Positions 14,849 through 22,329 of a stretch of DNA of 49,601 bases are shown one piece after another (within the stretch, counting starts at the first letter, position 1; each line of letters opens with the position of its first letter). This DNA comes from Streptomyces radicis. GTDB lineage: Bacteria; Actinomycetota; Actinomycetes; Streptomycetales; Streptomycetaceae. The DNA lies in assembly GCF_003626575.1 (NCBI RefSeq), contig NZ_RBDY01000044.1, positions 1-49,601 of the forward strand, in the 5' to 3' direction. A program made the position numbers and the translations under genes. The notes under the pieces are model-generated. The model had not been told where the DNA came from and ran no database searches. It saw nothing but the letters and a program-made list of their open reading frames with translations.

Positions 14849-15805
14849 GTGTTCGCTGCAGAACGTCGCCAGATGATTCTCGAAATGGTGCGGGCCAACG
14901 GAGCCGTGTCGCTCCGTGAGCTCGCCCGCGTTGTCCAGACCTCGGAAGTGACCGTGCGGCGCGATGTGCGCGCCTTGGAGGCAGAAGGACTGGTGGACCG
15001 CAGACACGGTGGTGCGGTCCTCCCGGGTGGCTTCACCCGGGAGTCGGGTTTCCCTCAACGGGCCATGGCCGCGACGGCGGAGAAGACCGCCATCGCGGAG
15101 TACGCGGCAGGGCTGGTGCGGGAGGGCGAGGCCATCGTGGTCGGCGCAGGCACCACGACCCAGGAGCTGGCCCGCCGGCTCGCCCGCGTGCCGGGGCTCA
15201 CCGTCGTCACCAACTCCCTCCTGGTGGCCCAGGCCCTCGCCCATGCCAACCGCGTGGAGGTGGTGATGACCGGGGGAACCCTCAGGGGGTCCAACTACGC
15301 GCTGGTCGGCAGCGGCGCCGAGCAGTCGCTGCTCGGGCTGCGCGTGAGCCGGGCGTTCCTCTCAGGCTCGGGGCTGACCGCCGATCGCGGCCTGTCCACG
15401 TCCAACATGCTCGCCGCGAGCGTGGACCGGGCCCTGGTGCGCGCCGCCGCCGAGGTGGTGGTGCTCGCCGACCACAGCAAGCTGGGCGCCGAGACGGCCT
15501 TCCAGACGGTGCCCACGGATCTCATCACCCAGCTGGTGACCGACCAGCCGCCGCCCGAGGCCGAACGCGCGGGCACCGAGCTCGAGGCGCTGGCCGACCA
15601 GGGGGTGCGCGTCTCGGTGGCCGCGCCGGGGGCGCAGGGCGGCAAGCCGGGCGCCGACCGGGGCGAACGGGCGGAGCGCGGCGGCGATCCTGGCCGCCGT
15701 GACATGCCGGTGCCGGGGCCGCGCGGTGGCGTCCACCCCGGCATGGGCGGGTCGGCGCCGCTCGGGCAGCGGCTGTCCGACCTGGCGCCGTCGCGCCGCC
15801 GGTAG
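14849..15805 (+). CDS. DeoR-family regulator with sugar-phosphate sensing domain
   Basis: 318 residues. DeoR helix-turn-helix at the N-terminus: VFAAERRQMILEMVRANGAV, SLRELARVVQTSEVTVRRDVRALEAEGLVDRRHGGA. The DeoRC effector domain follows (EGEAIVVGAGTTTQELARRL, LTVVTNSLLVAQAL, VVMTGGTLRGSNYALVG, SGSGLTADRGLSTSN, VVLADHSKLG), of the type that binds phosphorylated sugars. A Gly/Pro-rich tail of about 70 residues is disordered. The start at GTG 14849 fits the promoter spacing and the family N-terminus; ATG 14822 would place the -10 element inside the gene. Its target is unknown. The deoC/pnp palindrome is one possibility, but DeoR sites are usually less symmetrical. Confidence 0.93.
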   Translation: MFAAERRQMILEMVRANGAVSLRELARVVQTSEVTVRRDVRALEAEGLVDRRHGGAVLPGGFTRESGFPQRAMAATAEKTAIAEYAAGLVREGEAIVVGAGTTTQELARRLARVPGLTVVTNSLLVAQALAHANRVEVVMTGGTLRGSNYALVGSGAEQSLLGLRVSRAFLSGSGLTADRGLSTSNMLAASVDRALVRAAAEVVVLADHSKLGAETAFQTVPTDLITQLVTDQPPPEAERAGTELEALADQGVRVSVAAPGAQGGKPGADRGERAERGGDPGRRDMPVPGPRGGVHPGMGGSAPLGQRLSDLAPSRRR

Positions 15806-15811
15806 GAAGGA

Positions 15812-15837
15812 CCGGCCGGGCGCCGTGGCCCGGCCGG
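15812..15837. terminator. Bidirectional GC hairpin between deoR and accA2
   Basis: CCGGCCGGGC (15812-15821) pairs perfectly with GCCCGGCCGG (15828-15837) around a 6-nt loop. The two flanking genes converge, so it could serve both. Confidence 0.65.
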
Positions 15838-15869
15838 CCGCCCAGGTCAGGGCCGACCGGGCCCCGGGC

Positions 15870-17648
15870 TCAGTCCTTGATCTCGCAGATGACGGCGCCC
15901 GATGAGACCGAGGCGCCGACGTCCGCCTGGAGGCCGACGACGGTGCCTGAGCGGTGGGCGTTGATGGGCTGCTCCATCTTCATCGCCTCGAGGACGATGA
16001 CCAGCTCGCCCTCCTCGACGCGCTGCCCCTCCTCCACGGCGACCTTGACGATCGTGCCCTGCATCGGGGACGCGAGCGTCTCGCCCGTGGCGGCGGCGCC
16101 CGCGCGCTTGGTGGGCTTGCGCCGCGCGGGACGCGCCCCCCCGGCGACGGCCGCGCGCGCCAGCGGCATCGCCAGCGTGGCGGGCAGCGAGACCTCGAGG
16201 CGCTTACCTCCGACCTCGACGACCACCGTCTCCCGGCTGACGCCCTCGTCGGCCTCGGCCCCGGCGCCCGCGCCGAACGCCGGCAGGTCGTTGACGAACT
16301 CCGTCTCGATCCACCGGGTGTGGACGGCGAACGGCTCGCCCTCGCGCCCGGTGACCTCGGGCGCGAACGCCGGGTCGGTCACCACCGCGCGGTGGAACGG
16401 CAGCACCGTCGCCATGCCCTCCACCCGGAACTCCGCCAGCGCGCGCGCCGCGCGCTCCAGCGCCTGCCCGCGGTCCGCGCCGGTCACGATCAGCTTGGCC
16501 AGCATCGAGTCCCACGCGGGGCCGATGACCGACCCCGACTCCACGCCGGTGTCCACGCGGACGCCGGGGCCGAGGGGGGGCGCGAACGTGGTGACCGTGC
16601 CGGGCGCGGGCAGGAATCCGCGCCCCGGGTCCTCACCGTTGATCCGGAACTCGATCGAGTGCCCGCGCCGCTCCGGGTCGCCGTACCCGAGCTTCTCGCC
16701 GCGCGCGATGCGCAGCTGCTCGCGCACCAGGTCGATGCCGGTGATCTCCTCGGTCACCGGGTGCTCGACCTGGAGGCGGGTGTTGACCTCGAGGAACGAG
16801 ATGGTGCCGTCCTGGCCCACCAGGAACTCGCAGGTGCCCGCGCCGACATAGCCCGCCTCCTTGAGGATGGCCTTCGACGCGGCGTAGAGCTGGGCGTTCT
16901 GCGCGTCCGTCAGGTAGGGCGCGGGGGCCTCCTCGACCAGCTTCTGGTGGCGGCGCTGGAGCGAGCAGTCGCGCGTGGAGACCACCACGACCTGGCCGTG
17001 CCCGTCGGCGAGGCACTGGGTCTCGACGTGCCGAGGCCGGTCGAGGTACCGCTCGACGAAGCACTCGCCGCGCCCGAACGCCGCCTGCGCCTCGCGCACC
17101 GCCGACTCGTAGAGCTCGGGGATCTCCTCGAGCGTCCTCGCGACCTTCAGGCCACGGCCGCCGCCGCCGAACGCCGCCTTGATGGCGACCGGCAGGCCGT
17201 GCTCGCGGGCGAACGCGACCACCTCGTCCGCGCCGGACACCGGGTCGGTCGTCCCGGCGACCAGGGGCGCGCCGGCGCGCTGCGCGATGTGCCGGGCCGC
17301 GACCTTGTCGCCGAGCGCGCGGATCGCGTCGGGGGACGGGCCGATCCAGGTCAGGTCCGCGTCGAGGACGGCCTGCGCGAAGTCGGCGTTCTCGGAGAGG
17401 AATCCGTACCCGGGGTGCACGGCGTCCGCGCCCGCGTCCGCGGCGGCCTTGAGTACCTTGTCGATGTCCAGGTAGCTGGTGGCGGGGGTGTCGCCGCCCA
17501 GCGCGAACGCCTCGTCGGTGGCGCGCACGTGCAGCGCGTCACGGTCCGGCTCGGCGTAGACGGCCACACTGGCGATGCCGGCGTCACGGCATGCCCGGGC
17601 GACCCGAACGGCGATTTCGCCGCGGTTGGCGATGAGCACCTTGCGCAC
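15870..17648 (-). CDS. accA2: Acyl-CoA carboxylase alpha subunit (biotin carboxylase + BCCP)
   Basis: 592 residues combining biotin carboxylase and biotin carrier domains. It carboxylates its own biotin with ATP and bicarbonate, for transfer to acetyl- or propionyl-CoA by PccB/AccB partners. Biotin carboxylase start VRKVLIANRGEIAVRVARAC; ATP-grasp AAFGGGGRGLKVA; LQRRHQKLVEEAPAP; EVNTRLQVEHPVTEE. The carrier domain ends with VLEAMKMEQPINA, biotinyl lysine K557. GTG 17648 has GAGGAGGGAG upstream at good spacing; the open frame continues upstream, but without homology. Streptomyces AccA2 has this size and layout, so the symbol is by similarity. accE, pccB and birA lie within 5 kb. Confidence 0.95.
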   Translation of the reverse strand: MRKVLIANRGEIAVRVARACRDAGIASVAVYAEPDRDALHVRATDEAFALGGDTPATSYLDIDKVLKAAADAGADAVHPGYGFLSENADFAQAVLDADLTWIGPSPDAIRALGDKVAARHIAQRAGAPLVAGTTDPVSGADEVVAFAREHGLPVAIKAAFGGGGRGLKVARTLEEIPELYESAVREAQAAFGRGECFVERYLDRPRHVETQCLADGHGQVVVVSTRDCSLQRRHQKLVEEAPAPYLTDAQNAQLYAASKAILKEAGYVGAGTCEFLVGQDGTISFLEVNTRLQVEHPVTEEITGIDLVREQLRIARGEKLGYGDPERRGHSIEFRINGEDPGRGFLPAPGTVTTFAPPLGPGVRVDTGVESGSVIGPAWDSMLAKLIVTGADRGQALERAARALAEFRVEGMATVLPFHRAVVTDPAFAPEVTGREGEPFAVHTRWIETEFVNDLPAFGAGAGAEADEGVSRETVVVEVGGKRLEVSLPATLAMPLARAAVAGGARPARRKPTKRAGAAATGETLASPMQGTIVKVAVEEGQRVEEGELVIVLEAMKMEQPINAHRSGTVVGLQADVGASVSSGAVICEIKD

Positions 17649-17966
17649 GATGGCTCCCTCCTCGGAACAAGGCGAGTTTATGTACGGGCAACACCACACA
17701 ACGAGTCGCCCGAGAAGGTGACCTTGCCCACACGGGCTGTGAGGGCTCACCACCCGACGGACGTGCTGCCTTGCGGTACCAAGGTACGCGCCTCGCTGGG
17801 CTCTACCTTAGACGTGCGACTACGCCTTGGGCCTCCATCGAGCTGACACATCAGCGACGAGAGGGACTTGTGAGAACCCCACAAAGAGCCCCGGGAAACT
17901 TTGCGCGACGAACAGTGGGGGCGCGAGGGGTTGTCCCGCGCTCTACCCGGCAGTAGCGTGCGCGGC
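17649..17966. other. Divergent intergenic region accA2 / membrane protein
   Basis: 318 bp with no supported gene; a 61-codon frame at 17771-17956 lacks a ribosome site and any family resemblance. Toward accA2 the minus strand has TAAACT about 27 nt upstream of the ribosome site as a possible -10. Toward the right, TTGTCC/TAGCGT form the next promoter. CCTTGCGGTACCAAGG at 17770-17785 is an imperfect palindrome. Confidence 0.4.
17931..17959 (+). promoter_or_regulatory. Leaderless promoter of the membrane-protein gene
   Basis: TTGTCC (17931-17936), a 17-bp spacer and TAGCGT (17954-17959) are followed 7 nt later by GTG 17967. Spacing is ideal for a housekeeping sigma promoter with transcription starting at the start codon. 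Confidence 0.6.
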
Positions 17967-18629
17967 GTGAACCGGGGCAGACGAAGCGTGGCCGCGGTGG
18001 CGGCGGTGGTGTCCCTCGGCGGGGCGCTGGTCCTCGGACTGGTGCATCTGGTCCTCGGACTGGCCGCCGAGCGGCAGGAGATGACGATCGGGGGTGTCTC
18101 GGCGACGACGATCAGCGTCGGGGCCTGGACCGCGGGCGGGCTTGTCGCGGCGTACCTCCTGGTGTGCGGCGCGCTGCTCGCGCGCGTCGCGGTGCGCGAC
18201 CTGGCGCCCGGCAGGCTCGCGCGCGCCGCCCTCGCGGGCGCGGCCGTGCTGCACGCGGTGCTCGGCGCGCTGTCGGTCGGCCTGGTGGGCTGGCCCGCGT
18301 TCCTCGTGCTGATGGCGGTCTTCGGGCTGCTCATGCTGACCCTGACGCTCTATCCACCCCCGGACGTTCCCCGCGCGCCGGACGCGCCCGGCGTGCCCGG
18401 CGACTCAGGCGGCGGGGGCCGCGGGGGCGGCGGCGGTCCAGAGGTCGGTGATCGGGGTCCCGAGCCCGGCCAGCAGGGCGCGCAGGAGGGGAAGGGAGAG
18501 GCCGATGACGTTCCCGGCGTTCCCGTCGATCCCGTCGACGAACGGCGCCGACCTGCCGTTGAGGGTGAACGCGCCGGCGACCCGCAGGGGTTCGCCCGTG
18601 GCGACGTAGGCGGCGACCTCCGCGTCTGA
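17967..18629 (+). CDS. Four-helix membrane protein with long antisense tail
   Basis: Up to 220 residues. Four transmembrane helices lie in the first 130: SVAAVAAVVSLGGALVLGLV, ISVGAWTAGGLVAAYLLVCG, AALAGAAVLHAVLGALSVGL, AFLVLMAVFGLLMLTLTLY. After YPPPDVPRAPDAPGVPGDSG the frame runs 75 codons antisense to the 3' end of maf, giving Gly/Asp/Glu-rich sequence (GGGGRGGGGGPEV...) with no sign of selection. The real functional part probably ends near 18410, with the original stop lost or shifted. No family recognised; conserved position beside accA2 suggests a core Streptomyces gene. Confidence 0.65.
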   Translation: MNRGRRSVAAVAAVVSLGGALVLGLVHLVLGLAAERQEMTIGGVSATTISVGAWTAGGLVAAYLLVCGALLARVAVRDLAPGRLARAALAGAAVLHAVLGALSVGLVGWPAFLVLMAVFGLLMLTLTLYPPPDVPRAPDAPGVPGDSGGGGRGGGGGPEVGDRGPEPGQQGAQEGKGEADDVPGVPVDPVDERRRPAVEGERAGDPQGFARGDVGGDLRV

Positions 18630-19043
18630 CGGGCTGCCGAACCGCACGGTCGTGGACTCCGTGTCGGCGGCGCGCTCCCCGGACGCGGCGTCGACGACGC
18701 AGTGCCCGGTGTGCAGCACGCCCGACCTGCCGCGCATCGCCTTCCAGCGCGCGATGGCGTCCTCCGCGTCCTGCGGCTTCCCGTACGCGCGCCCGTCGAG
18801 CTCGAGCACCGAGTCGCAGCCCACGACGAGCGCCCCCGCCGCCTCGGGCCGCGCGGCGACGGCCGCGGCCTTCGCCTCGGCCAGCACGCGCGCCAGCTCG
18901 GCGGGCGACGCGGCGCTCACGCCGTCCTCGTCGACGCCGCTGACGATCACCTCGGGCGCGAGCCCGGCCTGCCGCAGCAGGGTCAGCCGGGCGGGCGACT
19001 GGGAGGCGAGCACCAAGCGGCGGGTGGGCGTGGGACGTTCCAT
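18405..19043 (-). CDS. maf: Maf/Ham1-like nucleotide pyrophosphatase
   Basis: 212 residues. Maf proteins hydrolyse non-canonical nucleoside triphosphates (dTTP, UTP, CTP and modified forms) to monophosphates. Start of fold RRLVLASQSPARLTLLRQAGLAPEVIVSGVDED; the central acidic motif LVVGCDSVLELDGRAYGKP carries the catalytic aspartate ('ADTVV' in other members, CDSVL here). TTVRFGSPSDAEVAAYVATGEPLRVAGAFTLNG and DGIDGNAGNVIGLSLPLL follow. I start at ATG 19043, because TACGCT (19056-19051) sits 7 nt upstream and no ribosome site is visible; GTG 19073 in frame would include the promoter. Its 3' end overlaps the tail of the convergent membrane-protein frame by 225 bp. Confidence 0.93.
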   Translation of the reverse strand: MERPTPTRRLVLASQSPARLTLLRQAGLAPEVIVSGVDEDGVSAASPAELARVLAEAKAAAVAARPEAAGALVVGCDSVLELDGRAYGKPQDAEDAIARWKAMRGRSGVLHTGHCVVDAASGERAADTESTTVRFGSPSDAEVAAYVATGEPLRVAGAFTLNGRSAPFVDGIDGNAGNVIGLSLPLLRALLAGLGTPITDLWTAAAPAAPAA

Positions 19044-19106
19044 GGCGGCCAGCGTAACGGGGGCCTCCGACACCGCCGCCCCCGGTTCCGCGGTGCTCCT
19101 TCGGCG

Positions 19107-19250
19107 TCATCTGAGCAGCAGCGTCGCCGCCGTCACCATCGCGACGGCGAGCACCCAGCCCACCCGCCCGAGCATGGCCAGCGCGGTCCGCGCCTCGTCG
19201 TCCGGGGCATCGGGGGCGTCCGCCGTCTTCCTCAGGTCCGACCACAGCAT
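19107..19250 (-). CDS. 47-residue single-pass membrane microprotein
   Basis: I translated the minus strand from ATG 19250: a polar head (MLWSDLRKTADAPDAPDDEARTALAMLGR) and one C-terminal transmembrane helix (VGWVLAVAMVTAATLLLR) before the stop at 19107. The charged-head/TM layout and the location between accE and maf suggest a real small gene, although no ribosome site is evident. The 42-bp palindrome lies 22 bp upstream of its ATG. Function unknown. Confidence 0.5.
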   Translation of the reverse strand: MLWSDLRKTADAPDAPDDEARTALAMLGRVGWVLAVAMVTAATLLLR

Positions 19251-19272
19251 GGCGCACAGGCTGCCGCGCGCC

Positions 19273-19314
19273 GCGCCCGCGCGCCTGAGTACGCGTACTC
19301 AGGCGCGCGGGCGC
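19273..19314. repeat. 42-bp perfect palindrome (21-bp arms, no loop)
   Basis: Arms 19273-19293 and 19294-19314 are exact reverse complements, centred on TACG|CGTA, with the 16-bp AT-containing core TGAGTACGCGTACTCA flanked by GC arms. It lies 20 bp after the accE stop and 22 bp before the microprotein gene. It could be the pccB-accE terminator, a cruciform, or an operator; the symmetric TGAGTA/TACTCA half-sites favour at least part being a protein-binding site. Confidence 0.85.
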
Positions 19315-19334
19315 CACCGGGTGCTATGCGCGTG

Positions 19335-19541
19335 CTACGCGCGCCGGTAGCTGGCGCGCCACGCGGTGGGCCCGGGGGCCGGGAGCGCGCGGGGGAGGTT
19401 GTGCGCCGGGGAGGACCACGGCGAGCGGGGGCGCTCGGGGGGCGGCGGGGTCGCGGCGGCCGCCGCGGCGCGCGCCTGGACGACGGCGAGGGCCGCGGCC
19501 AGCTCCTCCGCGGTCGGGTTGCCGCGCACGACCCGGATCAC
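19335..19541 (-). CDS. Acyl-CoA carboxylase epsilon subunit
   Basis: 68 residues. The N-terminal VIRVVRGNPTAEELAAALAVVQARAAA is the signature of the small actinobacterial epsilon subunits that stabilise the alpha-beta carboxylase complex. The C-terminus has the characteristic SPWSSPAHNLPRALPAPGPTAWRASYRRA (S-W near the end). GTG 19541 has GAGAGGAG 7 nt upstream. It lies 62 bp after pccB on the same strand, as expected for the pccB-epsilon operon. Confidence 0.9.
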   Translation of the reverse strand: MIRVVRGNPTAEELAAALAVVQARAAAAAATPPPPERPRSPWSSPAHNLPRALPAPGPTAWRASYRRA

Positions 19542-19603
19542 GGGTGCTCCTCTCTCGACTTCCTCGGCTTCCTCGGCTTCCTCGAGTCTCTCGACGGGCG
19601 GGC

Positions 19604-21184
19604 TCACAGCGGGATGTTCCCGTGCTTCTTGGGCGGCAGCTGCGCCCGCTTGTTCCGCAGCGCCCGCAGCCCGCGCACCACGTGGCGCCGCGTCGCCGAC
19701 GGCGGGATCACCGCGTCCACATAGCCGCGTTCGGCCGCGACATACGGGTTGAGCAGCGCGTCCTCGTACTCCCTTGTCAGGCGCGCGCGTTCGGCCTCGC
19801 GCTCCTCGTCCGACTCCAGCGCGGCCAGCGTGCGCCGGTGCAGGATGTTGACCGCGCCCTGCGCCCCCATCACCGCGATCTGCGCCGTCGGCCAGGCCAG
19901 GTTCAGGTCGGCGCCCAGGTGCTTGGAGCCCATCACGTCGTACGCGCCCCCGAACGCCTTGCGCGTGATCACCGTGATCAGCGGCACCGTCGCCTCCGCG
20001 TAGGCGTAGATCAGCTTGGCCCCGCGCCGGATGATGCCGTTGTACTCCTGGTCCGTGCCCGGCAGGAAGCCCGGCACGTCCACGAACGTCAGCACCGGAA
20101 CGTTGAACGCGTCGCACGTCCGCACGAAGCGGGCCGCCTTCTCCGAGGCGTTGATGTCGAGGCACCCCGCGAACTGGAGCGGCTGGTTCGCCACCACGCC
20201 CACCGGGTGGCCCTCGACGCGCCCGAAGCCGGTGATGACGTTCGGCGCGAAGAGCGCCTGCGTCTCCAGGAACTCCCGGTCGTCAAGCACCCGTTCGACC
20301 ACCTCGTGCATGTCGTACGGCTGGTTCGCCGAGTCGGGCACGAGCGCGTCGAGGTCCTCGTCGTCAGGGGTGAGGGACAGGTCGGCCTCCTCGGGGAAGG
20401 CGGGCGGCTCGGAGAGGTTGTTGGACGGCAGGTAGGAGAGCAGCGCGCGCACGTACTCGAACGCGTCCTTCTCGTCGCCCGCCATGTGGTGCGCCACGCC
20501 CGACACCGTGTTGTGGGTCCGCGCGCCGCCCAGCTCCTCGAAGCCGACGTCCTCGCCCGTGACCGTCTTGATCACATCGGGACCGGTGATGAACATGTGG
20601 GAGGTCTGATCGACCATCACCGTAAAGTCCGTGATCGCGGGCGAGTACACCGCGCCCCCCGCGCAGGGCCCCGTGATCACCGAGATCTGCGGCACGACGC
20701 CCGAGACATGGACGTTCCTGCGGAAGATCTCCGCGAACAGGCCGAGCGCCACGACCCCCTCCTGGATCCGCGCGCCGCCGCCGTCGTTGATCCCGATCAC
20801 CGGGCAGCCCGTCCTGAGCGCGAAGTCCATCACCTTCACGATCTTCTCGCCGTAGACCTCGCCGAGCGAGCCGCCGAACACCGTGAAGTCCTGCGAGTAC
20901 ACCGCGACGGGCCGCCCCTCCACCGTGCCGTAGCCGGTCACCACGCCGTCCCCGTACGGGCGGTTCGCGGCGATCCCGAAGCCGGTCGCGCGATGCCGCG
21001 CGAACTCGTCCAACTCGGTGAACGACCCCTCGTCCAGCAGCAGCTCCACCCGCTCCCTCGCCGTCAACTTGCCCTTGGCGTGCTGCTTCTCCACCGCCCT
21101 CGCGGACCCCGCGTGCGTGGCCTCCTCCGTCCGGCGCGCCAGATCGGCGATCTTGCCGGCGGTGGTGTGGATGTTCTCGGCCAC
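19604..21184 (-). CDS. pccB: Acyl-CoA carboxylase beta subunit (carboxyltransferase)
   Basis: 526 residues, carboxyltransferase of a propionyl/acetyl-CoA carboxylase that yields methylmalonyl- or malonyl-CoA. N-terminal TAGKIADLARRTEEATHAGSARAVEKQHAKGKLTARERVELLLD; oxyanion loops GINDGGGARIQEGVVALG and GPCAGGAVYSP in the N domain; FVDVPGFLPGTDQEYNGIIRRGAKLIYAYAEATVPLITVITRKAFGGAYDVMGSKHLGADLNLAWP in the C domain. The D of 'SKHLGADLNLAWP' corresponds to the residue known to set acetyl/propionyl preference in Streptomyces homologues, where D or I distinguishes them. GTG 21184 has GAGGAG 7 nt upstream. Confidence 0.95.
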   Translation of the reverse strand: MAENIHTTAGKIADLARRTEEATHAGSARAVEKQHAKGKLTARERVELLLDEGSFTELDEFARHRATGFGIAANRPYGDGVVTGYGTVEGRPVAVYSQDFTVFGGSLGEVYGEKIVKVMDFALRTGCPVIGINDGGGARIQEGVVALGLFAEIFRRNVHVSGVVPQISVITGPCAGGAVYSPAITDFTVMVDQTSHMFITGPDVIKTVTGEDVGFEELGGARTHNTVSGVAHHMAGDEKDAFEYVRALLSYLPSNNLSEPPAFPEEADLSLTPDDEDLDALVPDSANQPYDMHEVVERVLDDREFLETQALFAPNVITGFGRVEGHPVGVVANQPLQFAGCLDINASEKAARFVRTCDAFNVPVLTFVDVPGFLPGTDQEYNGIIRRGAKLIYAYAEATVPLITVITRKAFGGAYDVMGSKHLGADLNLAWPTAQIAVMGAQGAVNILHRRTLAALESDEEREAERARLTREYEDALLNPYVAAERGYVDAVIPPSATRRHVVRGLRALRNKRAQLPPKKHGNIPL

Positions 21185-21316
21185 GGGTGCGCTCCTCGTC
21201 GTCGGGGGCTGTCGTCGGGGGTCGCCGTCGAGGGCTCGGACGGCTACCGCTCCGTAGGCTAACCGCGCGCGCCCGCCCCGGAGGTGCGGCGTTGGCCACA
21301 CCCGTAGGCTGCCCCC

Positions 21317-22168
21317 ATGACCTCACCGGGGAGCCGCTGGTCCGACCTCGACCGTCCACCGCTCAGCGCGCGGGCCCTGCGCCCCGCGATGATCTGGCCC
21401 GAGGGCCTGTGGACCCAGCTGGAGATCGTCGAGTCCACCGGATCGACCAACGCCGACCTCGCCGAGGCCGCCCGCGCGGGCCGCGCCTCCGCCGGGACCG
21501 TGCTGGTCGCCGAGGAGCAGACCAGCGGGCGCGGCAGGCTGGGGCGCGGCTGGAGCGCGCCGCCGCGCTCCGGGCTGTTCTTCTCGGTGCTGCTCCAGCC
21601 CGAGCCGGAGGTCACCACCGAGCGGCTGAGCTGGCTCCCGCTGCTCGCCGGGGTCGCCACCGCGACCGCCGTCGCGCGCGCCGGGGGCGTGGACACCGCC
21701 CTCAAATGGCCCAACGACCTGCTGGTGACCGTCGAGGGCGAGGAGCGCAAGTGCGGCGGCATCCTCGCCGAGCGCACGGGCCACGGAACGGTGGTGCTCG
21801 GCATCGGCGTCAACGTCTCGCTGCGCGCCGACGAGCTGCCCGTGCCCCACGCGGGGTCGCTGCTGCTCGCCGGGGCCGTCTCGACGGACCGGGACCCGCT
21901 GCTGCGCGCGGTGCTGCGTTCGCTCGCCGAGTGGTACACGCGGTGGCTCGCCGCGTGCGGCGACCCGGCGGCGAGCGGCGTGCTCGACGCCTATGTGGCG
22001 GGCTGCGCGACGCTCGACCGCCCGGTGCGCGCCGAGCTGCCCGGCGGCGGCGAGCTGCGCGGCACGGCGACGGCGCTCGACGGCGAGGGACGGCTCGTCG
22101 TGCGGGCCGCCGACGGCACGCGCCATCCGCTGGCCGCGGCGGACATCGTGCACCTCAGGACGACGTGA
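21317..22168 (+). CDS. birA: Biotin-[acetyl-CoA-carboxylase] ligase
   Basis: 283 residues. It forms biotinyl-AMP and attaches biotin to the carrier lysine of AccA-type proteins, here most obviously AccA2. Biotin/ATP motifs: ESTGSTNADLAEAARAG, QTSGRGRLGRGWSAPPRSGLFFSVLL, LKWPNDLLV, EERKCGGILAER, and VLGIGVNVSL. There is no N-terminal DNA-binding domain, so it is a class I, non-regulatory ligase. The SH3-like C-terminal domain is present (GTATALDGEGRLVVRAADG). ATG 21317 is preceded by TAGGCT (21305-21310) at 6 nt and no ribosome site, suggesting a leaderless mRNA. It is divergent from pccB. Confidence 0.95.
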   Translation: MTSPGSRWSDLDRPPLSARALRPAMIWPEGLWTQLEIVESTGSTNADLAEAARAGRASAGTVLVAEEQTSGRGRLGRGWSAPPRSGLFFSVLLQPEPEVTTERLSWLPLLAGVATATAVARAGGVDTALKWPNDLLVTVEGEERKCGGILAERTGHGTVVLGIGVNVSLRADELPVPHAGSLLLAGAVSTDRDPLLRAVLRSLAEWYTRWLAACGDPAASGVLDAYVAGCATLDRPVRAELPGGGELRGTATALDGEGRLVVRAADGTRHPLAAADIVHLRTT

Positions 22169-22329
22169 CATAGGGCACACCTGCCGTAGGGTTGGCCCAG
22201 TGCGTGACGCCCCGCGCGGGCGGCGGCGGAGCGGCGAGGGGGAACGACCGTGCCCGCCCATGGGCGCGGCTGAGCGGAACGGTAGGGCGGCAGTGCGCAG
22301 CGAAGGGATTCCTCCCCTGAAGGCGGGCG

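Noticed and set aside
13136..15244. A 702-codon minus-strand open frame
   Set aside because: Antisense of the LpdA-like gene and DeoR, which both show full family motifs on the plus strand.
17771..17956. Possible 61-residue gene upstream of the membrane-protein gene
   Set aside because: No ribosome site or leaderless -10, no transmembrane or domain pattern, and it overlaps the promoter at 17931-17959.
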